From NCBI RefSeq assembly GCF_003428875.1, contig NZ_QQRS01000003.1, positions 186,001-250,000 on the forward strand: DNA of 64,000 nt, given 5' to 3'. A model generated the notes under the pieces. That model saw only the letters and a list, made by a program, of their open reading frames with translations. It searched no databases and was not told where the DNA came from. Source of the DNA: Planomicrobium okeanokoites (GTDB lineage: Bacteria > Bacillota > Bacilli > Bacillales_A > Planococcaceae). Position numbers and translations under genes: made by a program. This document shows, piece after piece, positions 16,458-24,217 of the stretch. How positions within the stretch are numbered: position 1 is the first letter of the stretch; each line of letters begins with the position of its first letter.

Positions 16458-17264
16458 ATGGCAGAAGAACGAATGATTGAATCTTTTGATGGAACGCAAT
16501 TGTTCAGCCGGAAGGATACGGCTGAGAATCAAAGGGCAGTGGCTGTGATTTCTCACGGTTTAGCAGAGCATCTGGGCCGTTATGATGCGCTGGCTGAAAC
16601 GTTGCTGAGCAATGGTTTCACCGTCTACCGCTATGAACAGCGCGGACATGCTCGGTCTGACGGAAAGCGTACGCATTTTGACGATTTCAATGAAATGCCG
16701 GATGATTTGAAAACTATTATGGACCTGGCTAAGGAAGAGAATTCAGATACGCCGATTTTTCTCATCGGCCACAGTATGGGCGGCTTCACAGCAGCAGCGT
16801 TCGGTACGAAATATCCGGAACATGCAGCGGGGATCGTCTTATCCGGTGCGCTGACCCGCTACAACAATCAGCTGTTCGGTCAGCTGCCGATGGACTTGCC
16901 GGAAGATATGTACCTGGACAATGAACTCGGCGAAGGCGTCTGCAGCGATCCGGCTGTGGTCGAAGCCTATGCCAATGACCCGATGGTGGAAAAGAAGATT
17001 TCGGTCGCCCTTATCAATCAGTTTGGAACCGGCATCGACTGGCTGAAAGCGAATGCCAAAAATTTTACGGACCCAGTGCTTGTGCTGCATGGCAATGAAG
17101 ACGGGCTTGTCGCTGAAAAAGATTCACGCGACTTTTACGGAGAGATCGGTTCTGCAGACAAAACGTTGAAAATCTATGCGTCGTTGATGCACGAAATCTT
17201 TAATGAGCCATCCAAGTATAAGATTTATGATGAAGTGGTGGAGTGGATGAACGAACGGCTTTAG
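16458..17264 (+). CDS. Alpha/beta hydrolase, monoacylglycerol lipase-like
   Basis: A 268-residue serine hydrolase of the lysophospholipase/monoacylglycerol lipase group. The oxyanion motif is ISHGLAEHLGRYD, followed by YRYEQRGHARSDG, and the nucleophile elbow is LIGHSMGG. The Asp lies in LVLHGNEDGLV and the His in SLMHEIFNE. It probably hydrolyses monoglycerides or lysophospholipids in the cytosol. The start at 16458 is chosen because GGAGGAAA lies 7 bases upstream; the ATG at 16440 overlaps that site. Confidence 0.85.
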   Translation: MAEERMIESFDGTQLFSRKDTAENQRAVAVISHGLAEHLGRYDALAETLLSNGFTVYRYEQRGHARSDGKRTHFDDFNEMPDDLKTIMDLAKEENSDTPIFLIGHSMGGFTAAAFGTKYPEHAAGIVLSGALTRYNNQLFGQLPMDLPEDMYLDNELGEGVCSDPAVVEAYANDPMVEKKISVALINQFGTGIDWLKANAKNFTDPVLVLHGNEDGLVAEKDSRDFYGEIGSADKTLKIYASLMHEIFNEPSKYKIYDEVVEWMNERL

Positions 17265-17325
17265 ATGGGATTGCTCTATGAAGACGCCGCACGCCATTGA
17301 TGAAAAATAAACAGAATAAGATTTT

Positions 17326-17354
17326 CCTCCTGCTTTCCTGCAGGGGGATTTTTT
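17326..17354 (+). terminator. Terminator after the lipase gene
   Basis: CCTCCTGC at 17326-17333 pairs with GCAGGGGG at 17340-17347, followed by ATTTTTT. Confidence 0.82.
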
Positions 17355-17443
17355 ATTGGAATGCAGATCGGTTTCCGTCGTTTACCCATTTTCATAGCGG
17401 GTAGACAGGGGTTATGAAAAAAAATTAAAAGAGGTGGAGCCAG

Positions 17444-18430
17444 ATGAAAAACGAGTTGAAGGTAAAACATAAATTGGGCTTTGGCACCGCGCCGCTGGGC
17501 AATATGTTCAGAGATGTTCCGGAAGAAGAGGCGATGAAAACGATTCAGTCCGCGTGGGACGAAGGAATCCGTTATTTTGACACGGCGCCGTTTTATGGCG
17601 CAGGGCTGGCTGAAATCCGCTTAGGTGAAATTCTGTCCACGCATAAGCGCGATGATTTCCTGCTGAGTTCGAAGGTCGGCCGGATCATTCTCGACGAAGA
17701 AGAAGAAAAAGAAGGCTTGTTTGAATATGGCCGGAAAAATAAAATCCGAACAGATTACACGGAAGACGGCACACTCCAATCGATTGAAGACAGTCTGAAG
17801 CGCCTGAAAACCGACCGTCTGGATATGGTCTATGTGCATGACCTCTCACCGGACTTTCTTGGTGATGAATGGATTACAAAATTCGATGAAGCGCGAAAAG
17901 GCGCTTTTAAAGTACTCGACCGGCTGAGAGATGAAGGTGTCATAAAGGCTTGGGGACTGGGCGTCAACACAACGACGCCAATCGAAGTGGCGCTTGAACT
18001 GGAAGAAGCCCATCCGGATCTCAGTCTGTCTGCCACGCAGTACACGCTGCTTCAGCACGAACGCGCCCTTGAGCGTATGATGCCGCTGGCGCAGGAAAAA
18101 GGTGGCGGACTCGTCATCGGCTCGGCTTATAACTCTGGTGCATTGCTCGGCGGAGACTTTTTCGATTATCAGGAAATCACTCCAGATATCAAAAAGAGAG
18201 TCGAGCAATTCACTGATGTGGCAGGAAATCATGATGTCAAATTAAAGCATGCCGCACTCCAGTTCTCGGCAGCACATCCAGCTGTAAAAGCAGTGGTAGT
18301 CGGTTCGACAAGGCCGGAGCACATCAAGGAAGATTTGCAGGCGATGCAGGCAGATATTCCGGTTGCTTTCTGGGAAGAGCTGGTTGAGAAGAAACTGGTT
18401 TCTTCGAAAGCGGTATTGCCCGGGAAATAA
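17444..18430 (+). CDS. Aldo/keto reductase (L-fucose/D-threo-aldose dehydrogenase-like)
   Basis: A 328-residue (beta/alpha)8 aldo/keto reductase. The start GFGTAPLGNMF, the catalytic Asp/Tyr region GIRYFDTAPFYGAGLAEIRL, the Lys in LLSSKVGR, and the His in DMVYVHDLSPD form the AKR tetrad (Asp, Tyr, Lys, His). The insertion KNKIRTDYTEDG and the VNTTTPIEVALE segment fit the group of pyridoxal-4-dehydrogenase and L-fucose dehydrogenase. The substrate is not certain; a sugar or pyridoxal is likely. The start is supported by AGAGGTGGAG. A terminator follows, shared with the converging acetamidase gene. Confidence 0.86.
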   Translation: MKNELKVKHKLGFGTAPLGNMFRDVPEEEAMKTIQSAWDEGIRYFDTAPFYGAGLAEIRLGEILSTHKRDDFLLSSKVGRIILDEEEEKEGLFEYGRKNKIRTDYTEDGTLQSIEDSLKRLKTDRLDMVYVHDLSPDFLGDEWITKFDEARKGAFKVLDRLRDEGVIKAWGLGVNTTTPIEVALELEEAHPDLSLSATQYTLLQHERALERMMPLAQEKGGGLVIGSAYNSGALLGGDFFDYQEITPDIKKRVEQFTDVAGNHDVKLKHAALQFSAAHPAVKAVVVGSTRPEHIKEDLQAMQADIPVAFWEELVEKKLVSSKAVLPGK

Positions 18431-18454
18431 AATTCTATTCGAAATTAAAATAAC

Positions 18455-18486
18455 CCGCCATCCCATAAAAGGGGTGGCGGTTTTTG
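18455..18486 (+). terminator. Terminator between the aldo/keto reductase and acetamidase genes
   Basis: CCGCCATCCC at 18455-18464 pairs with GGGTGGCGG at 18472-18480 around ATAAAAG, followed by TTTTT. Confidence 0.9.
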
Positions 18487-19794
18487 TCATTGCTGCCCGT
18501 ATTGATTTCTCACGATCTCAAATAAATCCGTCTTCCGCAAATACTGCTCAGGCGCAAGGAACGTCACGGTGACGACGCCTGGGTGGCGGCCGATTTCGAT
18601 AGCGCCGGTGATGGTCGCGCGGTTCATGATTTCCGGTACAGTGACGCCGAAGAAATCAGCGGCGCGCTTCAAGCCGTTTTCGGTGGCGTCGTTGAGATTT
18701 GGACCTGAGCCGATAAATGATACCGGGTACGATTCTTCGATTTTGCTGACTTCCCAGGTCTCGGCAATTTGTCGTGCGGACTGCTTTTCTTCCGCAGTGA
18801 AAGGTTTCGCCGTGTAAGGGAGATCTTCCACATTCGGCAGCAGGATCGGCCCTTTGATGTTCATCCCTTTCAGCACGCTGACCTGGAGATGAGCGATGCC
18901 CGACACGTCGGTTGTGTGGCCGGCGATTTCGCCGTCGCCTTGCATGGCGTGCATGTCACCAAGGTAAACGCCGCCTCCCGGCACTTTCACCGGACAGATC
19001 AGCACCGCTCCGGCGCGCACACGGTTCACATCCAAATGGCCGTCCGTGCGGTGCGTTTCCAATTCTTCCTGTGTGGCTGCATAATCATGCGGTGCGCCGA
19101 CAAGGAATGAACCGAAGTCACCTGCGTTATGAGAATCGGGGGTCGCGCGGGATGGCGTCGTGCCAAGTTGTCCGAGGAACGGGCGCATGCGCGCCATGGT
19201 GCCGACCAGATCATGCGGCGCAAACGTCACGACCGGATTCTGCACGGATTCGTCCGGTGTTTTCATATAGGCGCGGCCGTCGCGCGCAATCGTTTCGGCA
19301 GCTTCCTGCGGCAACGTCAGACCGACATCGCCTTTTTCACCAAAGAAAATCGTGTAGCCGTTCGTAAAGACAAAAGGCGTCGCGTCTGCTCCGCAATTGG
19401 CGCAGCGTATCGCTTCCATACCGATGCCTCTGATGACAGTCTCGGGGTTCTTCGTGCCGCATTCCGGACATTTCGCCGCCACATAGCCGTCGCCGTCCGC
19501 CCGGTCTTCGATCATTTTATCGTTTCCGGAAGCCGTCGCGTGTGATGTCACCGTAATTGACTGGATCCGGATGGCGATGGCGTCTCCCGGCTCTGCCCCT
19601 TCCACATACACCGGCTTCGTCACTTCATGTCCGCCGATGATGCTCGGCGTCATCATCGGCCCCCAGCAGCCCGGCGCCGTATTGGCGATGATCGTGCCGC
19701 CGTCCTTCACCGGCCCGAGCATTTCTTTTTCCGGATCCAAAATACCATCAACGAAATGATTTACGAATAAAGTCTCCACAGCTGTTTTATTCAC
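18487..19794 (-). CDS. Acetamidase/formamidase-family amidohydrolase with zinc-ribbon insert
   Basis: A 435-residue FmdA/AmdA-family protein expected to release ammonia from small amides. Family blocks include NTAPGCWGP, VYVEGAEPGDA, GDMHAMQGDGE and VPGGGVYLGD. An insertion carries two CxxC pairs (KCPECGTKNP and RCANCGAD), a zinc ribbon in about residues 113-148, which is absent from the simplest members. The GTG at 19794 is chosen because AGGAGG lies 6 bases upstream; the ATG at 19809 overlaps the AGGAGG and would leave no ribosome site. A -10-like TATAAT and a dyad (19815-19829) lie upstream. It is monocistronic, with no amide transporter adjacent. Confidence 0.84.
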   Translation of the reverse strand: MNKTAVETLFVNHFVDGILDPEKEMLGPVKDGGTIIANTAPGCWGPMMTPSIIGGHEVTKPVYVEGAEPGDAIAIRIQSITVTSHATASGNDKMIEDRADGDGYVAAKCPECGTKNPETVIRGIGMEAIRCANCGADATPFVFTNGYTIFFGEKGDVGLTLPQEAAETIARDGRAYMKTPDESVQNPVVTFAPHDLVGTMARMRPFLGQLGTTPSRATPDSHNAGDFGSFLVGAPHDYAATQEELETHRTDGHLDVNRVRAGAVLICPVKVPGGGVYLGDMHAMQGDGEIAGHTTDVSGIAHLQVSVLKGMNIKGPILLPNVEDLPYTAKPFTAEEKQSARQIAETWEVSKIEESYPVSFIGSGPNLNDATENGLKRAADFFGVTVPEIMNRATITGAIEIGRHPGVVTVTFLAPEQYLRKTDLFEIVRNQYGQQ

Positions 19795-19814
19795 ATAGAT
19801 CCTCCTCATTTTAT

Positions 19815-19829
19815 AATAGTCTGACTATT
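19815..19829. promoter_or_regulatory. Operator-like dyad upstream of the acetamidase gene
   Basis: AATAGTC-T-GACTATT is a perfect 7-bp inverted repeat. Just upstream on the minus strand is a TATAAT at about 19832-19837, so the dyad overlaps the expected transcription start. No local regulator gene is present. Confidence 0.5.
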
Positions 19830-19976
19830 TTCATTATAGTGGGAAGGGGGTAGGAATCACAATTTGGAGGATTGGTTGGCAATTAACTGAAGTAACTTTC
19901 GATTTCATTTAAAGGAGATTTTTATTCCTATACAGAAAGGGTATAAAAGGAATACACGAAAAGGAGTTGTATATAA

Positions 19977-20861
19977 ATGGAGGATGTTACAGTAGGGCAT
20001 ATTGAAGTTAATGGAGGAAACGTCTGGTACCGGATTACCGGGAAAGGGCCGGGAATTCCGCTGCTGGTGCTGCACGGGGGACCGGGGTCGAAAAGCAGCG
20101 ACAGTGATCCGCTGCGCCAGCTCGGGACGGACCGGCCGGTGATCCAATACGACCAGCTTGGGAGCGGGAATTCGGATCGTCCGACAGATAATTCGCTGTG
20201 GACAGTGGAGCGTTTTGTTGAAGAACTGGAGCAGGTGGTCGAGGCGCTGGGCTTGGAGGAATTCCATCTGCTCGGGCATTCTTGGGGCACGATGCTTGCC
20301 GCTTCTTATCTATTCAAAAATCCGAAAGGCGTCCGCAGTGTGATATTTTCGGGACCGGCTCTCGATGCACAGCGCTGGGAGCGGGATCAGCGGAATCTTT
20401 TGAAAGAGTTCCCGAAGAACATCCAGGAAACGATTGAGCATAGCGAGCGTGAAGGAACGACCGATTCTGCCGAATACAACGAGGCGATGACAGCCTATTA
20501 CAAGCGCCATATGTGCCGCGTCGATCCGTGGCCTGAAGAGCTGGTGGAAGATATGAAGCAGATGAATCACCAAGTCTACAATTATATGTGGGGCGCTTCG
20601 GAATTTACGGTGACCGGAACGCTGAAGCATTTTGATGCAACAGACCGTTTGGGCGAAATAAAAATTCCGGCTTTGTTCACATGCGGCCGTTACGATGAAG
20701 CGACGCCAGAAGCCACCGAGTATTATGCGGGTCTGGTGCCGGATGCGGAATTTCATGTCTTTGAAAACAGCTCGCACATGCCGGGTATTGAGGAGCCGGA
20801 AGCGTATGTCGAAGTGGTGCGGGAATGGGTGAACCGGCAGGAGATGAAGCCGGGGGCTTAA
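19977..20861 (+). CDS. Proline iminopeptidase-family serine peptidase
   Basis: A 294-residue alpha/beta hydrolase of family S33. The diagnostic oxyanion motif VLHGGPGSKS is followed by VIQYDQLGSGNSD, the nucleophile elbow LLGHSWGT, a cap domain with Trp/Tyr-rich segments, the Asp in TCGRYDEATPE and the His in FENSSHMPG. These enzymes remove N-terminal proline or other small residues from peptides, in the cytosol. The start at 19977 follows AAAAGGAG by 9 bases. It is divergent from the acetamidase gene and has its own strong terminator. Confidence 0.9.
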   Translation: MEDVTVGHIEVNGGNVWYRITGKGPGIPLLVLHGGPGSKSSDSDPLRQLGTDRPVIQYDQLGSGNSDRPTDNSLWTVERFVEELEQVVEALGLEEFHLLGHSWGTMLAASYLFKNPKGVRSVIFSGPALDAQRWERDQRNLLKEFPKNIQETIEHSEREGTTDSAEYNEAMTAYYKRHMCRVDPWPEELVEDMKQMNHQVYNYMWGASEFTVTGTLKHFDATDRLGEIKIPALFTCGRYDEATPEATEYYAGLVPDAEFHVFENSSHMPGIEEPEAYVEVVREWVNRQEMKPGA

Positions 20862-20873
20862 AATAAGTAATAG

Positions 20874-20911
20874 AAAAACCGTTAACCTTCTATCAGGGTT
20901 AACGGTTTTTG
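20874..20911 (+). terminator. Terminator after the iminopeptidase gene
   Basis: AAAAACCGTTAACC at 20874-20887 pairs perfectly with 20897-20910, T-rich on both strands, so it probably also ends the converging small membrane-protein gene. Confidence 0.92.
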
Positions 20912-20925
20912 GGTTAAGGAAATCA

Positions 20926-21177
20926 TCAAACTTGATTCGTACCGAAAAGTTCTACAACTAAGGCGAAAAAGCAGACAGTACTCGTAAAGAAGTAAAGTAT
21001 TGCTGTCTTTTTGCGCTGATCAAGATACTCATAGATGCCTGAAGAAGTGAACAGTAAAAAAGAGAGTGTGAAAAAAAGAGTCATGCTCCCTGTGAAATTC
21101 GGGTTGAAAAAATGATTGGCTGCTACAAATAAGAAAAGGGTGCCGATCAGCCAGGATATAAATTTAAAAAGTTTCAA
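20926..21177 (-). CDS. Small three-helix membrane protein
   Basis: I cannot assign this 83-residue protein with certainty. It has three hydrophobic helices (FISWLIGTLFLFVAANHFF; MTLFFTLSFLLFTSSGIY; AILYFFTSTVCFFALVVELF) with a basic turn YLDQRKK. The size and layout resemble the DUF3953/YczI type of Bacillales. The start at 21177 is supported by AGGAGGGA just upstream on the minus strand. Confidence 0.6.
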   Translation of the reverse strand: MKLFKFISWLIGTLFLFVAANHFFNPNFTGSMTLFFTLSFLLFTSSGIYEYLDQRKKTAILYFFTSTVCFFALVVELFGTNQV

Positions 21178-21492
21178 GGAATCCCTCCTAAATTTTAGGT
21201 GTAGCTGGGTCTGGTTACTTTCTAGATTAAGCTTATCACAGGACTTTATGGGTTTAAATGGAATTACTAGAAAGTGGGATGTTTGGTCTTTCGGGCTCGT
21301 GAGCGTTCCTCAGCTCACGAGCCCCGGCAGTTTGCCGTGGCAAACTGTTCCATTCCAGTGTTTTTGTTCTGAAGTTTTGGAACAGAATTTGATATTGACA
21401 CTGTTGGTAATATGGTACGATTAAAGCGTGAATAATGCTTCGTTCACAGTAGAAATATAGGCGGAATTTAAAATTTTTGGGAGGTGTAAAGC
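21178..21492. other. 315-bp intergenic region with twin hairpins and promoter
   Basis: It contains two adjacent perfect hairpins at 21293-21347 and a TTGACA box at 21395-21400 with a possible TACGAT at 21416-21421. No coding sequence was seen. Confidence 0.6.
21293..21347. repeat. Two adjacent perfect hairpins
   Basis: GGGCTCGTGAGC at 21293-21304 pairs with 21313-21324. Four bases later CAGTTTGCC at 21328-21336 pairs with GGCAAACTG at 21339-21347 around GT. Neither has a T-run, so they are not ordinary terminators. Confidence 0.7.
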
Positions 21493-22449
21493 ATAAAAAC
21501 GGAACTGGATTTATTGCCTAAAGCGTTAGCGATTGAGTGTTTGTTGAAGCGTATTTCATCCAACCACAAGGAGCGTGAATACCTAGAAAACCAGTTGCAC
21601 CGAGCGGCTGCAGGAATTCGCGGCGAAGGCAAGATGGTCAAGAAGTTTCGGGAATTTTCATATGAAGGTAATTATTTGCCTGTATGGGATCTGAATATGC
21701 TGTTGGGCGAGTGGGCGGTTCAGATTGATGGTCTGCTGCTGACTGACCGTTGTGCCATAGTGATGGATTCCAAGAATGTCAGCGGTGAAATCCATTACGA
21801 CCTTGTGAATGAGGAATATTACAGGAAGGACTTGCCGAGTGGCGAAATCCTGACTATGGATAATCCCGTGTTCCAGCTGAATAAGCATATTCATTTTATC
21901 CGGAAATGGTTTAAGCTCCACAATATCAATTTGCCCGTCACCGGTTTGATTGTTTACACTGCAAACAGTTGTGTATTCCACACGAAGCCTTCTGATGCTT
22001 TGATTTGCAAAACGTATCAGATGAACCAATATCTCTACCGAATTCTTCGGGACAGTCCCCTAACCGCCGTTTCCCGTCCGCTTGAGGACATCGGGAAGCT
22101 GATCGCGGCAAACCAGGTCCCCTTTAAATTATCCCCTTTGAGCAAGTTTTATAAGATCGACTTACGTGACTTGAAGACCGGTGTCTATTGTAATAAATGC
22201 TCCAGCCTCGGCATGCGGCGTATAAAGAAATCCTGGATCTGTGCGGCCTGCGGAAATAAAGATGCGGGTGCCGATCGACTGGCGGTGCAGGAATATTTTT
22301 CATTGATAGATGGAGAGCTGACGAATAGGAAGTTTCGGGAGTTTAGTGGAATTGATAATTCTGACTCAGCAAGACGTGTTTTAACTAAATATGACTTAGA
22401 GATAACTGGCGAGAGAAAAACACGGGTCTATAGAATAAAGAATAGATGA
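21493..22449 (+). CDS. NERD-domain protein with zinc ribbon; apparent ATA start
   Basis: A 318-residue protein. The NERD (nuclease-related) domain is at about residues 35-160: GEWAVQIDGLLLTDRCAIVM, then DSKNVSG, matching the D...ExK core with Asp-Ser-Lys at the catalytic place. A C-terminal zinc ribbon (YCNKCSSLGMRRIKK, then WICAACGN) and a helical tail follow. NERD proteins are thought to process nucleic acids. The best ribosome site, GGGAGG at 21479-21484, sits 8 bases before ATA AAA ACG GAA, and homologues start at this point. The first canonical start, TTG at 21514, is 29 bases from that site. So either ATA is used, or an ATG was lost. Expression may therefore be poor. Confidence 0.75.
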   Translation: MKTELDLLPKALAIECLLKRISSNHKEREYLENQLHRAAAGIRGEGKMVKKFREFSYEGNYLPVWDLNMLLGEWAVQIDGLLLTDRCAIVMDSKNVSGEIHYDLVNEEYYRKDLPSGEILTMDNPVFQLNKHIHFIRKWFKLHNINLPVTGLIVYTANSCVFHTKPSDALICKTYQMNQYLYRILRDSPLTAVSRPLEDIGKLIAANQVPFKLSPLSKFYKIDLRDLKTGVYCNKCSSLGMRRIKKSWICAACGNKDAGADRLAVQEYFSLIDGELTNRKFREFSGIDNSDSARRVLTKYDLEITGERKTRVYRIKNR

Positions 22450-22512
22450 AAAATACGTTATTATTTATGAATTTTGGTGAGAGTTGAATGGTGTTTTTGA
22501 GTAAATCATGAG

Positions 22513-22609
22513 AATCGCTGATAAACGGTGAAAAATCGCTGATAAAGTGGAATAAATCGCTGATAAAACATCGAAAATCGCTGATAAATCATCAAAAATC
22601 GCCGATAAA
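22513..22609. repeat. Intergenic 21-bp tandem array 4 (5 units, core AATCGCTGATAAA)
   Basis: AATCGCTGATAAA (last unit with a C) starts at 22513, 22534, 22555, 22576 and 22597, an exact 21-bp period. It is the same core as array 1, 17 kb away, but with different spacers. It lies between converging genes. Confidence 0.95.
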
Positions 22610-22655
22610 CCCAAAACCCAGCCTCCACCTCTCACCAACAAACCCAAAGAAGGAA

Positions 22656-22675
22656 GCTTTTCGCTCGCGAAAAGC
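22656..22675. repeat. GCTTTTCGC hairpin element, copy 3
   Basis: Arms at 22656-22664 and 22667-22675 with a 2-base loop, followed by CCCCTTATCAAGATCAAA, nearly the same as after copy 2. It sits 45 bases from array 4. Confidence 0.9.
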
Positions 22676-22736
22676 CCCTTATCAAGATCAAAACCAAAAA
22701 AGACGGCCGCGAAATCATTCGCGGCCGTCTTTCATA

Positions 22737-23912
22737 TTACATACTTTCTATTTCCTTTTCATTCCGCTTAACCGCCGGACGCGTTAACGAGAAGACGGCA
22801 AAGCCGAGTGCGCCGAGCACGATGACGGCGCCGACCCAGGAGGTGCTGGTGACGGAACCGGTTTGGGCGAGTGTGAAGCCGCCGATTGCGGAACCCAGCG
22901 CGATGCCGACTTGCAGGGCAGAATTATTGAAACTCTGCTGGATGTCGGAAGTGGTGGGATCCGTTTCAATCAGGTAGCTTTGCTGCGGCGGGGCGAGTGC
23001 CCAGCTTAGCGCTGCCCAGATGACCATCACCGGCAGGAAGATGACTAGTGAAAATGTGCTGAAGGGCAGCAGGAACAGTGAGACCGCGAATGCGGAAATG
23101 ACGATCAGGATGCTTTTCTTCGAGCCGATCGAATCGGACATGGTGCCGCCGATTGCGCCGCCGCTTACTGCAGCCAGGCCGAATACGAGGTAGCAGACGC
23201 TGACCCAGAACGGATTCAAGTTCATTGTCGTTTCGAGAAACGGCGTAAAGTAGGCGTAGACGGTATAATGGCCAGCCAGCATGAACATCGTTGCCAGGTG
23301 AGCGGTGCCGATTTTTGCGCTGGCAACCGCTTTTAATTGCTGCTTCAGCGGAATGGCCGTACTGCCCGGAATCGGCTGGATGTAAAGCGCGATCAGCGCC
23401 ATTGAGCCGATGGACAATGCGGCGATGCCAAGGAAGATGAAGCGCCAGCCGAATGCATCCGAGATGAGGATGCCGAGCGGAACGCCGAGAACGAGCGACG
23501 AAGAGACGCCCATGAAAATCAGGCCGATCGCTTTCGCGCGGTAAGGCGGTTCGACGATTTTAGCAGCGATCGTGAGCGACAGCACGATGATCAGCGCTGT
23601 ACTCGCAGCCGTCAAAATCCGTGCAATCATCATCCAGGTGAAATCAGGACTGAAAAATGTCATGATATTGCCGAGGAAAAAGATGAACAAGGAGATCAGA
23701 TAGACTTTCTTGCGCTCAAAACGGCTGGTCGCCACCAGCAGGACCGGACCGGCAATCGCATAGATCAACGCGAATAAAGTGATTAATTGTCCAGCCGAAC
23801 TTACCGATACATCGAATTCATCGGCTATCGTCGGCAGGATTCCTCCGACAATCAATTCCACAAGTCCGACTGCGACCGTGGATAAGGCTAAGATATAGAC
23901 TTTCAGGTTCAT
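22737..23912 (-). CDS. pbuE: Purine efflux MFS transporter PbuE
   Basis: A 391-residue major-facilitator protein with 12 predicted helices. The first helix region is [19 protein letters not shown], and the loop after helix 2 has [10 protein letters not shown]. It belongs to the DHA1 group containing B. subtilis PbuE, which exports adenine, hypoxanthine and other purine bases. This assignment is mainly supported by the adenine-type riboswitch immediately upstream; the RNA's adenine specificity points to purine efflux rather than drug efflux. The start at 23912 is supported by AAAGGAAG. On adenine binding, the leader should fold to allow expression. Confidence 0.9.
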   Translation of the reverse strand: MNLKVYILALSTVAVGLVELIVGGILPTIADEFDVSVSSAGQLITLFALIYAIAGPVLLVATSRFERKKVYLISLFIFFLGNIMTFFSPDFTWMMIARILTAASTALIIVLSLTIAAKIVEPPYRAKAIGLIFMGVSSSLVLGVPLGILISDAFGWRFIFLGIAALSIGSMALIALYIQPIPGSTAIPLKQQLKAVASAKIGTAHLATMFMLAGHYTVYAYFTPFLETTMNLNPFWVSVCYLVFGLAAVSGGAIGGTMSDSIGSKKSILIVISAFAVSLFLLPFSTFSLVIFLPVMVIWAALSWALAPPQQSYLIETDPTTSDIQQSFNNSALQVGIALGSAIGGFTLAQTGSVTSTSWVGAVIVLGALGFAVFSLTRPAVKRNEKEIESM

Positions 23913-23961
23913 TGCAATTACGCTTCCTTTCCAATTAAAAATTGCTCTATTTGTCAGAAAA

Positions 23962-24012
23962 TAAAAAAATCCTGATTACAGAAAACGAGTAGTCGTTTTC
24001 TGTAATCAGGAT
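23962..24012 (-). terminator. Terminator of the adenine riboswitch
   Basis: A perfect 20-bp stem (23969-23988 with 23993-24012) with a 4-base loop; the minus-strand T-run is the complement of 23962-23968. Part of the stem overlaps P1 of the aptamer, as required for a ligand-activated switch. Confidence 0.95.
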
Positions 24013-24066
24013 TTTGCGGTTCCTGGTAGAGACCCTTAAGCCGTATTCTTAAGGTTATACAGAGAG
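24000..24066 (-). promoter_or_regulatory. Adenine-sensing purine riboswitch
   Basis: On the minus strand the segment reads CTGTATAACC at P1, GGGTCTCTACCAGGAACC in the core, and ends CCTGATTACAG. The residue before the final TAC (position 74 of the purine aptamer, GATTA) is U, which selects adenine; guanine aptamers have C. The layout matches the pbuE leader of B. subtilis closely. It should turn on pbuE when adenine is abundant. Confidence 0.96.
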
Positions 24067-24217
24067 TATGGTCGTTCAATTGATTACTTTGAAAATCTTA
24101 CTACATAAATTTTTTTTGTGCAAGCAGGTAAAAGAGTGGAAATAAAAATTTGAACGTGTTCCTGACAAAAGGTATGATTTGAGAAACCTTAATTTTCGAG
24201 AAAAGGAAGTGGAGCAA

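Noticed and set aside
19129..19545. Long plus-strand frames opposite the acetamidase gene
   Set aside because: They are antisense shadows of a GC-rich, well-supported gene and show Arg/His/Gly-rich nonsense composition.
22465..22647. Open frame across array 4
   Set aside because: Repeat-generated; no ribosome site and no conserved protein features.
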